Shown: one piece after another, positions 21,401 through 35,483 of the stretch | Layout: each line of letters begins with the position of its first letter | Numbering within the stretch: position 1 is the stretch's first letter | Assembly (NCBI GenBank): GCA_032718475.1 | Contig: JAUCBJ010006199.1 | Coordinates: 1 to 64,000, forward strand | Length of the DNA: 64,000 bases | Direction of reading: 5' to 3' | From: Nemertoderma westbladi | Taxonomy: Eukaryota; Xenacoelomorpha; Nemertodermatida; Nemertodermatidae | The notes under the pieces: generated by a model | What the model was told of the DNA's origin: nothing | The model's database searches: none | The model's input: the letters and a program-made list of their open reading frames with translations, nothing else | Made by a program: the position numbers and the translations under genes

Positions 21401-24400
21401 TAATAGGGAAGCAATAAAGATAGTTAAAAATAAACAGCTAATAGGGAAGCAATAATGATAGTTAAAAATAAACAGCTAATAGGGAAGGAAGCAATAAAGA
21501 TAGTTAAAAATAAACAGCTAATAGGGAAGGAAGCAATAAAGTTAGTTAAAAATAAACAGCTAATAGGGAAGCAATAAAGATAGTTAAAAATAAACAGCTA
21601 ATAGGGAAGCAATAAAGTTAGTTAAAAATAAACAGCTAATAGAGAAGCAATAAAGATAGTTAAAAATAAACAGCTAATAAGGAAGCAATAAAGATAGTTA
21701 AAAATAAACAGCTAATAAGGAAGCAATAAAGTTAGTTAAAAATAAACAGCTAATAAGGAAGCAATAAAGTTAGTTCAAAATAAACAGCTAATAGGGAAGC
21801 AATAAAGTTAGTTAAAAATAAACAGCTAATAAGGAAGCAATAAAGTTAGTTAAAAATAAACAGCTAATAAGGAAGCAATAAAGTTAGTTAAAAATAAACA
21901 GCTAATAAGGAAGCAATAAAGTTAGTTAAAAATAAACAGGTAATAAGGAAGCAATAAAGTTAGTTCAAAATAAACAGCTAATAGGGAAGCAATAAAGTTA
22001 GTTAAAAATAAACAGCTAATAAGGAAGCAATAAAGTTAGTTAAAAATAAACAGCTAATAAGGAAGCAATAAAGTTAGTTAAAAATAAACAGCTAATAAGG
22101 AAGCAATAAAGTTAGTTAAAAATAAACAGCTAATAAGGAAGCAATAAAGTTAGTTAAAAATAAACAGCTAATAAGGAAGCAATAAAGTTAGTTAAAAATA
22201 AACAGCTAATAAGGAAGCAATAAAGTTAGTTAAAAATAAACAGCTAATAAGGAAGCAATAAAGTTAGTTAAAAATAAACAGCTAATAAGGAAGCAATAAA
22301 GTTAGTTAAAAATAAACAGCTAATAAGGAAGCAATAAAGTTAGTTCAAAATAAACAGCTAATAGGGAAGCAATAAAGATAGTTAAAAATAAACAGCTAAT
22401 AGGGAAGCAATAAGGTTAGTTAAAAATAAACAGCTAATAGGGAAGCAATAAAGTTAGTTAAAAATAAACAGCTAATAAGGAAGCAATAAAGTTAGTTCAA
22501 AATAAACAGCTAATAGGGAAGCAATAAAGATAGTTAAAAATAAACAGCTAATAAGGAAGCAATAAAGTTAGTTAAAAATAAACAGCTAATAGGGAAGCAA
22601 TAAAGTTAGTTAAAAATAAACAGCTAATAGGGAAGCAATAAAGTTAGTAAAAATAAACAGCTAATAGGGAAGCAATAAAGTTAGTTAAAAATAAACAGCT
22701 AATAAGGAAGCAATAAAGTTAGTTCAAAATAAACAGCTAATAGGGAAGCAATAAAGATAGTTAAAAATAAACAGCTAATAAGGAAGCAATAAAGTTAGTT
22801 AAAAATAAACAGCTAATAGGGAAGCAATAAAGATAGTTAAAAATAAACAGCTAATAGGGAAGCAATAAGGTTAGTTAAAAATAAACAGCTAATAAGGAAG
22901 CAATAAAGTTAGTTCAAAATAAACAGCTAATAGGGAAGCAATAAAGATAGTTAAAAATAAACAGCTAATAGGGAAGCAATAAGGTTAGTTAAAAATAAAC
23001 AGCTAATAGGGAAGCAATAAAGTTAGTTAAAAATAAACAGCTAATAAGGAAGCAATAAAGTTAGTTCAAAATAAACAGCTAATAGGGAAGCAATAAAGAT
23101 AGTTAAAAATAAACAGCTAATAGGGAAGCAATACAGTTAGTTAAAAATAAACAGCTAATAGGGAAGCAATAAAGTTAGTTCAAAATAAACAGCTAATAAG
23201 GAAGCAATAAAGTTAGTTCAAAATAAACAGCTAATAGGGAAGCAATAAAGATAGTTAAAAATAAACAGCTAATAGGGAAGCAATAAAGTTAGTTAAAAAT
23301 AAACAGCTAATAGGGAAGCAATAAAGTTAGTTAAAAATAAACAGCTAATAAGGAAGCAATAAAGTTAGTTAAAAATAAACAGCTAATAAGGAAGCAATAA
23401 AGTTAGTTAAAAATAAACAGCTAATAAGGAAGCAATAAAGTTAGTTCAAAATAAACAGCTAATAGGGAAGCAATAAAGATAGTTAAAAATAAACAGCTAA
23501 TAGGGAAGCAATAAGGTTAGTTAAAAATAAACAGCTAATAGGGAAGCAATAAAGTTAGTTAAAAATAAACAGCTAATAAGGAAGCAATAAAGTTAGTTAA
23601 AAATAAACAGCTAATAGGGAAGCAATAAAGTTAGTTAAAAATAAACAGCTAATAAGGAAGCAATAAAGTTAGTTAAAAATAAACAGCTAATAAGGAAGCA
23701 ATAAAGTTAGTTCAAAATAAACAGCTAATAGGGAAGCAATAAAGATAGTTAAAAATAAACAGCTAATAGGGAAGCAATAAGGTTAGTTAAAAATAAACAG
23801 CTAATAGGGAAGCAATAAAGTTAGTTAAAAATAAACAGCTAATAAGGAAGCAATAAAGTTAGTTCAAAATAAACAGCTAATAGGGAAGCAATAAAGATAG
23901 TTAAAAATAAACAGCTAATAGGGAAGCAATAAAGTTAGTTAAAAATAAACAGCTAATAAGGAAGCAATAAAGTTAGTTAAAAATAAACAGCTAATAAGGA
24001 AACAATAAAGTTAGTTCAAAATAAACAGCTAATAGGGAAGCAATAAAGATAGTTAAAAATAAACAGCTAATAGGGAAGCAATAAGGTTAGTTAAAAATAA
24101 ACAGCTAATAGGGAAGCAATAAAGTTAGTTAAAAATAAACAGCTAATAGGGAAGCAATAAGGTTAGTTAAAAATAAACAGCTAATAAGGAAGCAATAAAG
24201 TTAGTTAAAAATAAACAGCTAATAGGGAAGCAATAAAGATAGTTAAAAATAAACAGCTAATAGGGAAGCAATAAAGTTAGTTAAAAATAAACAGCTAATA
24301 GGGAAGCAATAAAGTTAGTAAAAATAAACAGCTAATAAGGAAGCAATAAAGTTAGTTAAAAATAAACAGCTAATAGGGAAGCAATAAAGTTAGTTAAAAA

Positions 24401-27104
24401 TAAACAGCTAATAAGGAAGCAATAAAGTTAGTTAAAAATAAACAGCTAATAAGGAAGCAATAAAGTTAGTTCAAAATAAACAGCTAATAGGGAAGCAATA
24501 AAGTTAGTTAAAAATAAACAGCTAATAAGGAAGCAATAAAGTTAGTTAAAAATAAACAGCTAATAAGGAAGCAATAAAGTTAGTTAAAAATAAACAGCTA
24601 ATAAGGAAGCAATAAAGTTAGTTAAAAATAAACAGCTAATAAGGAAGCAATAAAGTTAGTTAAAAATAAACAGCTAATAAGGAAGCAATAAAGTTAGTTA
24701 AAAATAAACAGCTAATAAGGAAGCAATAAAGTTAGTTAAAAATAAACAGCTAATAAGGAAGCAATAAAGTTAGTTCAAAATAAACAGCTAATAGGGAAGC
24801 AATAAAGATAGTTAAAAATAAACAGCTAATAGGGAAGCAATAAGGTTAGTTAAAAATAAACAGCTAATAGGGAAGCAATAAAGTTAGTTAAAAATAAACA
24901 GCTAATAAGGAAGCAATAAAGTTAGTTCAAAATAAACAGCTAATAGGGAAGCAATAAAGATAGTTAAAAATAAACAGCTAATAGGGAAGCAATAAGGTTA
25001 GTTAAAAATAAACAGCTAATAGGGAAGCAATAAAGTTAGTAAAAATAAACAGCTAATAGGGAAGCAATAAAGTTAGTTAAAAATAAACAGCTAATAAGGA
25101 AGCAATAAAGTTAGTTCAAAATAAACAGCTAATAGGGAAGCAATAAAGATAGTTAAAAATAAACAGCTAATAGGGAAGCAATACAGTTAGTTAAAAATAA
25201 ACAGCTAATAGGGAAGCAATAAAGTTAGTTCAAAATAAACAGCTAATAAGGAAGCAATAAAGTTAGTTAAAAATAAACAGCTAATAAGGAAGCAATAAAG
25301 TTAGTTAAAAATAAACAGCTAATAAGGAAGCAATAAAGTTAGTTAAAAATAAACAGCTAATAGGGAAGCAATAAAGTTAGTTAAAAATAAACAGCTAATA
25401 GGGAAGCAATAAAGATAGTTAAAAATAAACAGCTAATAGGGAGGCAATAAAGTTAGTTAAAAATAAACAGCTAATAGGGAAGCAATAAAGTTAGTTAAAA
25501 ATAAACAGCTAATAGGGAAGCAATAAAGATAGTTAAAAATAAACAGCTAATAAGGAAGCAATAAAGATAGTTAAAAATAAACAGCTAATAGGGAAGCAAT
25601 AAAGTTAGTTAAAAATAAACAGCTAATAGGGAAGCAATAAAGTTAGTTAAAAATAAACAGCTAATAGGGAAGCAATAAAGATAGTTAAAAATAAACAGCT
25701 AATAGGGAGGCAATAAAGTTAGTTAAAAATAAACAGCTAATAGGGAAGCAATAAAGTTAGTTAAAAATAAACAGCTAATAGGGAAGCAATAAAGATAGTT
25801 AAAAATAAACAGCTAATAAGGAAGCAATAAAGATAGTTAAAAATAAACAGCTAATAGGGAAGCAATAAAGTTAGTTAAAAATAAACAGCTAATAGGGAAG
25901 CAATAAAGATAGTTAAAAATAAACAGCTAATAGGGAAGCAATAAAGATAGTTAAAAATAAACAGCTAATAAGGAAGCAATAAAGTTAGTTAAAAATAAAC
26001 AGCTAATAGGGAAGCAATAAAGTTAGTTAAAAATAAACAGCTAATAGGGAAGCAATAATGATAGTTAAAAATAAACAGCTAATAGGGAAGCAATAAGGTT
26101 AGTTAAAAATAAACAGCTAATAGGGAAGCAATAAAGATAGTTAAAAATAAACAGCTAATAGGGAAGCAATAAAGTTAGTTAAAAATAAACAGCTAAATAG
26201 GGAAGCAATAAAGATAGTTAAAAATAAACAGCTAATAGGGAAGCAATAAAGATAGTTAAAAATAAACAGCTAATAGGGAAGCAATAAAGTTAGTTAAAAA
26301 TAAACAGGTAATAGGGAAGCAATAAAGTTAGTTAAAAATAAACAGCTAATAGGGAAGCAATAAAGATAGTTAAAAATAAACAGCTAATAAGGAAGCAATA
26401 AAATTAGTTAAAAATAAACAGCTAATAAGGAAGCAATAAAGTTAGTTAAAAATAAACAGCTAAATAGGGAAGCAATAAAGATAGTTAAAAATAAACAGCT
26501 AATAGGGAAGCAATAAAGATAGTTAAAAATAAACAGCTAATAGGGAAGCAATAAAGTTAGTTAAAAATAAACAGGTAATAGGGAAGCAATAAAGTTAGTT
26601 AAAAATAAACAGCTAATAGGGAAGCAATAAAGATAGTTAAAAATAAACAGCTAATAGGGAAGCAATAAAGATAGTTAAAAATAAACAGCTAATAGGGAAG
26701 CAATAAAGTTAGTTAAAAATAAACAGGTAATAGGGAAGCAATAAGGTTAGTTAAAAATATACAGCTAATAGGGAAGCAATAAGGTTACTATGTAAGTTAA
26801 AAATAAACATATAATAGGGAAGCAATAAGGTTAGTTAAATAAACAGCTAGGGAAATAATGAAGTTAGTTAAAAAAAAACTGCAAATAGGGAAGCAATAAA
26901 GTTAGTTAAAAATAAACAGCTAATAAGGAAGCAATAAAGTTAGTTAAAAATAAACAGCTAATGGGGATGCAATAAAGTTAGTTAAAAATAAACAGCTAAT
27001 AGGGAAGCAATAAAGTTAGTTAAAAATAAACAGCTAATAAGGAAGCAATAAAGTTAGTTAAAAATAAACAGCTAATAAGGAAGCAATAAAGTTAGTTTAA
27101 AAAT
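15471..27104. repeat. 11.6-kb tandem array of a 38-bp unit, about 300 copies
   Basis: The main unit contains AAACAGCTAATAGGGAAGCA followed by ATAAAGTTAGTTAAAAAT. Recurrent variants are AATAAGG for AATAGGG, AAAGATAG for AAAGTTAG, GTTCAAAA for GTTAAAAA, a 4-bp GAAG insertion, and a longer form with ACTAGGTAAG. Variants are regionally clustered: the left third is rich in the ACTAGG and GGAAGGAAG forms, the centre in AATAAGG forms. No coding potential. On the plus strand each unit carries two AATAAA hexamers; on the minus strand each reads as a branch-point, pyrimidine and AG string. Confidence 0.97.
16150..19834. repeat. Higher-order duplication of 1844 bp within the 38-bp array
   Basis: Rare variant landmarks recur with the same spacing. 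The compressed CAGCTAGGGAAATAATG unit occurs near 16185 and 18028. The TTAAAAAAAAACTGC unit occurs at 16524 and 18368, and again at 17825 and 19669, each pair 1844 bp apart. So a block of about 48 units was duplicated as a whole. A further similar block appears near 26750-26890. Confidence 0.85.
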
Positions 27105-27375
27105 GTTGTTTTTCGTCGTCCATTGAAGTCCGTAGTAAGATTCGTCGTCCATTGAAGTCCGAATTCTTATGCATACGATAGCTAATATATCTGTTCCTGT
27201 TAGTCTATTAGCTGAGCACGTTCTGGAACCTAACTTGGTGGTAATTGGTTGTGATGTGATTGGTTAATTTATATACCTTATTTTAACCTTAATTCAGTAA
27301 TTAATCATCGGCATCATTAAAATTATGTCTATACTGATATTCAACATTCAAGAAAATTTACTCGGCCCACAGGTC
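27105..27375. other. Boundary of the satellite with a 21-bp direct repeat
   Basis: TTCGTCGTCCATTGAAGTCC occurs at about 27111 and again at about 27142. The rest is AT-rich and unremarkable. Confidence 0.4.
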
Positions 27376-27605
27376 ACTCCATGTAAGGATGTAATATTAT
27401 GGTTTTGTTCAGAAATGGAAAATAACGAGGAAGTACGTCACCGGGGGTTGAACCAACACTATACGTATATTTCGGCCTATCAGGCCTCATCAGTAGCGCT
27501 AACCAGTTCAGCCACTTGCCCCTGACACTTGATCTCCCATCTATTCCACTTCTATTGAACAGGCATTTTTCCCATTTCTGAACAAAAAATAATATTACAT
27601 CATCA
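27376..27605 (-). mobile_element. tRNA-like short element in a fold-back, with a hammerhead-like core
   Basis: On the minus strand 27516-27441 reads like a tRNA head: a box A-like GTGGCTGAACTGGTTAGCGC and a box B-like GGTTCAACCCC, as in tRNA-derived SINEs. Between them, where an anticodon arm would be, lies CTGATGA (27493-27487), a perfect 5-bp stem GGCCT/AGGCC with a GAT loop, then GAAA and ATA-UACG-UAT, the core order of a hammerhead ribozyme. The unit is flanked by inverted copies of GTAATATTAT...TTTGTTCAGAAATGG (about 27389-27417 and 27569-27597). SINE identity is likely; ribozyme activity is only a suggestion because stem I is not contiguous with the core. Confidence 0.6.
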
Positions 27606-27697
27606 ATTAGTTTCATTATCAGCGTTCTCACAAAAGCGATTCATTCTGATGTTTCATTTGAAAGGGAATAAAAACGTCCACGACCTAAAGTATTAGC

Positions 27698-27948
27698 CTA
27701 CCTGTACCGGCCCCCATCACCACTTCCGCGATCACGATTGCTCCTCCCATAATCTCTGTCACGTCCCGGACTTCCCGACCTGTAGCTCCTCCCCTCACGT
27801 CCCGGACTTCCCGACCTGTAGCTCCTTCCCACGTCTCTTTCACGACTGCGGTAACGGGGAGAGGCCCGCCTTGGGGGTCCGTTATCACGGCGGTTGTAAG
27901 CTATGTCTCCGCCCCTATCATCGTCTTTAGTTTTCATCATTCGTGGAG
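27698..27948 (-). CDS. SRSF10-like: SRSF10-like SR protein, RS-domain exon (3' coding exon)
   Basis: Exon after a TTGCAG acceptor. Joined in phase 1 to the exon at 30098-30201 it reads GDRK-TPRMMKTKDDD, matching the GDRKTP..MK.K transition of SRSF10 from the RRM to the RS tail. The tail has 83 residues: PPRRASPRYRSRERD, two copies of GRSYRSGSPGR, and GRDRDYGRSNRDRG, ending at TAG (27698). RS tails bind other splicing factors once phosphorylated by SRPK/CLK kinases. The stop codon overlaps a possible donor (ACAG|GTAGGC), so an alternative downstream exon cannot be excluded. The predicted protein would be close in size to the short SRSF10 isoform (about 180 residues). Confidence 0.82.
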
Positions 27949-30097
27949 CTGCAAGGTAAGCAAGAAATCGATTCCATGTAAAAAAAAACATCAGATTGTT
28001 CATTCCCACATAATCGCATCCAACCCAATCATGCTATATTTGATTATTATGTATCGTCTGACTGTCCATGTCGAACAGACTTTCCCTATCCCCTCTCCAC
28101 AATGAGTGGGCCCATCCGTGTTCAACTTACTTTCCCTATCCCCTCTCGACAATGAGTGGGCCCATCCGTGTTCAACTTACTTTCCCTATCCCCTCTCGAC
28201 AATGAGTGGGCCCATCCGTGTTCAACTTACTTTCCCTATCCCCTCTCGACAATGAGTGGGCCCATCCGTGTTCAACTTACTTTCCCTATCCCCTCTCGAC
28301 AATGAGTGGGCCCATCCGTCTTCAACTTACTTTCCCTATCCCCTCTCGACAATGAGTGGGCCCATCCGTGTTCAACTTACTTACCATATCGCTCTCGACA
28401 ATGAGTGGGCCCATCCGTGTTCAACTTACTTTCCCTATCCCCTCTCGACAATGAGTGGTCCCATCCGTGTTCAACTTACTTACCATATCGCTCTCGACAA
28501 TGAGTGGGCCCATCCGTGTTCAACTTACTTTCCCTATCCCCTCTCGACAATGAGTGGGCCCATCCGTGTTCAACTTACTTACCATATCGCTCTCCACAAT
28601 GAGTGGGCCCATCCGTGTTCAACTTACTTTCCCTATCCCCTCTCGACAATGAGTGGGCCCATCCGTGTTCAACTTACTTTCCCTATCCCCTCTCGACAAT
28701 GAGTGGTCCCATCCGTGTTCAACTTACTTACCATATCGCTCTCGACAATGTTGGTGCCCATCCGTGTTCAACTTACTTTCCCTATCCCCTCTCGACAATG
28801 AGTGGGCCCATCCGTGTTCAACTTACTTTCCCTATCCCCTCTCGACAATGAGTGGGCCCATCCGTGTTCAACTTACTTTCCCTATCCCCTCTCGACAATG
28901 AGTGGTCCCATCCGTGTTCAACTTACTTACCATATCGCTCTCGACAATGTTGGTGCCCATCCGTGTTCAACTTACTTTCCCTATCCCCTCTCGACAATGA
29001 GTGGTCCCATCCGTGTTCAACTTACTTACCATATCGCTCTCGACAATGAGTGGGCCCATCCGTGTTCAACTTACTTTCCCTATCCCCTCTCGACAATGAG
29101 TGGGCCCATCCGTGTTCAACTTACATTTTCTATCCCCTCTCCACAATGAGTGGGCCAGGGGCCTGGCCCTTGCGAGTTCAACTTACTTTTTCTATCCCCT
29201 CTCCACAATGAGTGGGCCAGGGGCCTGGCCCTTGCGAGTTCAACTTACTTTTTCTATCCCCTCTCCACAATGAGTGGGCCAGGGGCCTGGCCCTTGCGAG
29301 TTCAACTTACTTTTTCTATCCCCTCTCCACAATGAGTGGGCCAGGGGCCCGGCCCTTGCGAGTTCAACTTACATTTTCTATCCCCTCTCCACAATGAGTG
29401 GGCCAGGGGCCTGGTCCTTGCGAGTTCAACTTACTTTTTCTATCCCCTCTCCACAATGAGTGGGCCAGGGGCCTGGCCCTTGCGAGTTCAACTTACTTTT
29501 TCTATCCCCTCTCCACAATGAGTGGGCCAGGGGCCCGGCCCTTGCGAGTTCAACTTACTTTTTCTATCCCCTCTCCACAATGAGTGGGCCAGGGGCCTGG
29601 CCCTTGCGAGTTCAACTTACTTTTTCTATCCCCTCTCCACAATGAGTGGGCCAGGGGCCCGGCCCTTGCGAGTTCAACTTACTTTTTCTATCCCCTCTCC
29701 ACAATGAGTGGGCCAGGGGCCCGGCCCTTGCGAGTTCAACTTACATTTTCTATCCCCTCTCCACAATGAGTGGGCCAGGGGCCCGGCCCTTGCGAGTTCA
29801 ACTTACTTTTTCTATCCCCTCTCCACAATGAGTGGGCCAGGGGCCCGGCCCTTGCGAGTTCAACTTACTTTTTCTATCCCCTCTCCACAATGAGTGGGCC
29901 AGGGGCCCGGCCCTTGCGAGTTCAACTTACTTTTTCTATCCCCTCTCCACAATGAGTGGGCCAGGGGCCCGGCCCTTGCGAGTTCAACTTACTTTTTCTA
30001 TCCCCTCTCCACAATGAGTGGGCCCGGCCCTTGCGAGTTCAACTTACTTTTTCTATCCCCTCTCCACAATGAGTGGGCCTATCCGTGTTAAACTTAC
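27949..30097 (-). other. SRSF10-like: Intron 2 of the SRSF10-like gene, almost wholly minisatellite
   Basis: A 2149-bp GT-AG intron: donor AAAA|GTAAGTTT at 30098/30097 and acceptor TTGCAG at 27949. Nearly the whole intron from about 28073 to 30097 is a tandem repeat derived from the donor junction; only about 120 bp next to the acceptor are unique. Phase 1. Confidence 0.85.
28073..30097 (-). repeat. Minisatellite of 50-bp and 62-bp units made from a 5' splice junction
   Basis: Distal part (28073-29120): about 20 units of 50 bp. Proximal part (29120-30040): about 15 units of 62 bp, which add a GCCAGGGGCCTGGC palindrome. On the gene strand every unit contains GGGGATAG, then GAAA or AAAA, then GTAAGTT, that is, the last exon codons (Gly-Asp-Arg-Lys) plus the donor. 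Units nearest the exon match the junction exactly over 18 bases (GGGGATAGAAAAAGTAAG); distal units carry two substitutions. A third variant (ATGGTAAGTAAGTT) occurs several times in the distal part. Confidence 0.95.
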
Positions 30098-30201
30098 TTT
30101 TTCTATCCCCTTGTGCAAACTGAACCTCGAGCTCCCTCCCGTAGAATCTGTAACCATCCAAGTCGTATTGAGCATCTTCAGCATCGCGATATTCTTCAAA
30201 C
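30098..30201 (-). CDS. SRSF10-like: SRSF10-like SR protein, RRM C-terminal exon
   Basis: A 104-nt exon too short for ordinary ORF listing. Joined to the exon at 33601-33705 it gives GFAYVE-FEEYRDAEDAQYDLDGY, RFYGRELEVQFAQGDRK. Vertebrate SRSF10 has the same run with FAYVQFED.RDAEDA and GRQ.E.QFAQGDRK. It supplies helix 2 and strands 4-5 of the RRM. Its 5' boundary is an AC acceptor (AATATAC|G) and its 3' boundary a GT donor seeding the minisatellite. Both phases agree with the flanking exons, which makes the model strong although no transcript was seen. Confidence 0.85.
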
Positions 30202-33776
<3,575 letters not shown>

Positions 33777-33814
33777 TCAATTATATAAGAAAATCAAATC
33801 ACTCTATGTAATGT

Positions 33815-34830
33815 ACTGTAACCAAGGTAACAACAGGTCATGCAGCGAGTGGATTGCTGAAATTAGCGTGGGCCGATCGTTTCCCTATTTATGGCACTTT
33901 TTTATAATATTTCTTTAAAAACTTCTTATACTACTTTTCTTAGGTGGATATGATAACTAGGGTTCATAGAAATACAATAAAAAGTATTTCTGGAATTTTA
34001 ATCTTGTAGTTGTCAAGGTAACCGGGTGCAAAGTTCAAACTTTTCCCGCCTGTAATTCAAGACGATGAGGGATTCTGTTCTTGAAATTTGATAGGTGAGT
34101 AAAGGGAATAAAAGTCTATCAGAATATTTTACATTTGAATTTGTTTACATTCCCGTTGCCATGGTAATTAGTACAATGACAAATCTGAATAAGTCTACCA
34201 AATCTATAAAACACCATTTTTATTCGGTTTGTCAGTCAAAATAGTAAGTTAAAATTGCCAACATTTTATTTTATGAATAGTCAATTGTGAATGACAGTTA
34301 TGAGGGTCAATATGTGACAATAACCAAAACTGTCCAATCAGAGAGAAAGACCCGTGAGAGCATGTTTTTACATTCCAGAATATTAAATTTCGGTTAGCAA
34401 TTATTAGAAACAAAGGACAGCCAGCAGGCATGTCAGGTGCAAATGAAATAAATATTAAATAGTAGCCAAATTTCTCACTGGCGGTCATAATGGCAAATTA
34501 TCGTAATACCCATCACCATGGAAACGGGATTGAAAAAAATATTTAAATGTAAAATATTCTGATAGACTTGAATTACAGACTGGCAAAGTTTGAACTTTGC
34601 ACCCGGTTGGTTACCTTGACAACTATAAGATAAAAATTCCAGAAAGACATTTTATTGTATTGCTATGAACTCTATTCATCATATCCATCTAACAAAAGTA
34701 GCATAAAATAAATTTCTAAGGAAATATTATGAAAAAGTGCCATAAATAGGGAAAAGATCGGCCTCCACTAATTTCAGCAATTCGATCGCTGCTCGACCTG
34801 TTATTTAGTACACCTTGACCGTAACCTACT
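33815..34830. mobile_element. Long inverted-repeat (fold-back) MITE
   Basis: Arms of about 330 bp (33815-34150 and 34490-34830) are inverted copies: CTGAAATTAG...GGCCGATC...CCCTATTTATGGCAC, then AAAGTTCAAACTTT and CAAGGTAACCGG. The loop of about 340 bp holds no gene. It lies directly upstream of the recognised SRSF10-like exons, probably in an intron. The target duplication was not resolved. Confidence 0.75.
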
Positions 34831-35483
34831 ACATTCCCTAAGTTGTAATTATATTGCCTTGCGTTTACTGTTTTGGTTAGAAACGCCTCCAGCTGTGTCT
34901 CTCAATAATTGTTAAAGGTTATGTTTTGGCGAGGAAAGCACGCCTCTGTTCTCTTCTTAAGTTCAAGTGTTAAGAGTTTTAAGAGGTTTTGGTTAGATAA
35001 GTTGATTAAATTGTGATTGCAAGGTTTACTTTAAATTTAATGCTCTATCAATCAATACCTAATCATACAATTTCAGAAATACACTAAAATTGTTTACATA
35101 TTTTTTATAACAAACAGGCAGATATAAATAAAGTAAATTTAATGAACTAGTTTAATGTTACAATATGGATTAAAACTATTTTATATACATACGTAGTGGT
35201 TTCCGTCTAAACCTCGTATTATTATTTCACTCACTACATTCGTTTGTACCGTATAACAACCACCCGGACTGAGATAAGCAAACAGCAAAGTGCTACTTTA
35301 ATAACTAACTATACGTCTAAGTAAGTATTTTATGTTAAATATTGAATGCGAAAATAAAAATTATACTAATTATGTAATATTTCATGTGAATTGTTTCATG
35401 GTATGTTAATTACATTAAAAAAACTATCATGATAACACTACCTGAAGTCAAATTTACCAAATTCTAAAATAATTACTGCGATA
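34831..35483. other. AT-rich region downstream of the ENGase gene
   Basis: 3' flank of ENGase on its strand. I searched it for the missing SR-protein first exon and saw none. Nothing else to report. Confidence 0.3.

Noticed and set aside
15471-27104. Regular spaced repeats suggesting a CRISPR array
   Set aside because: Units are head-to-tail with no unique spacers, and the surrounding genome is eukaryotic.
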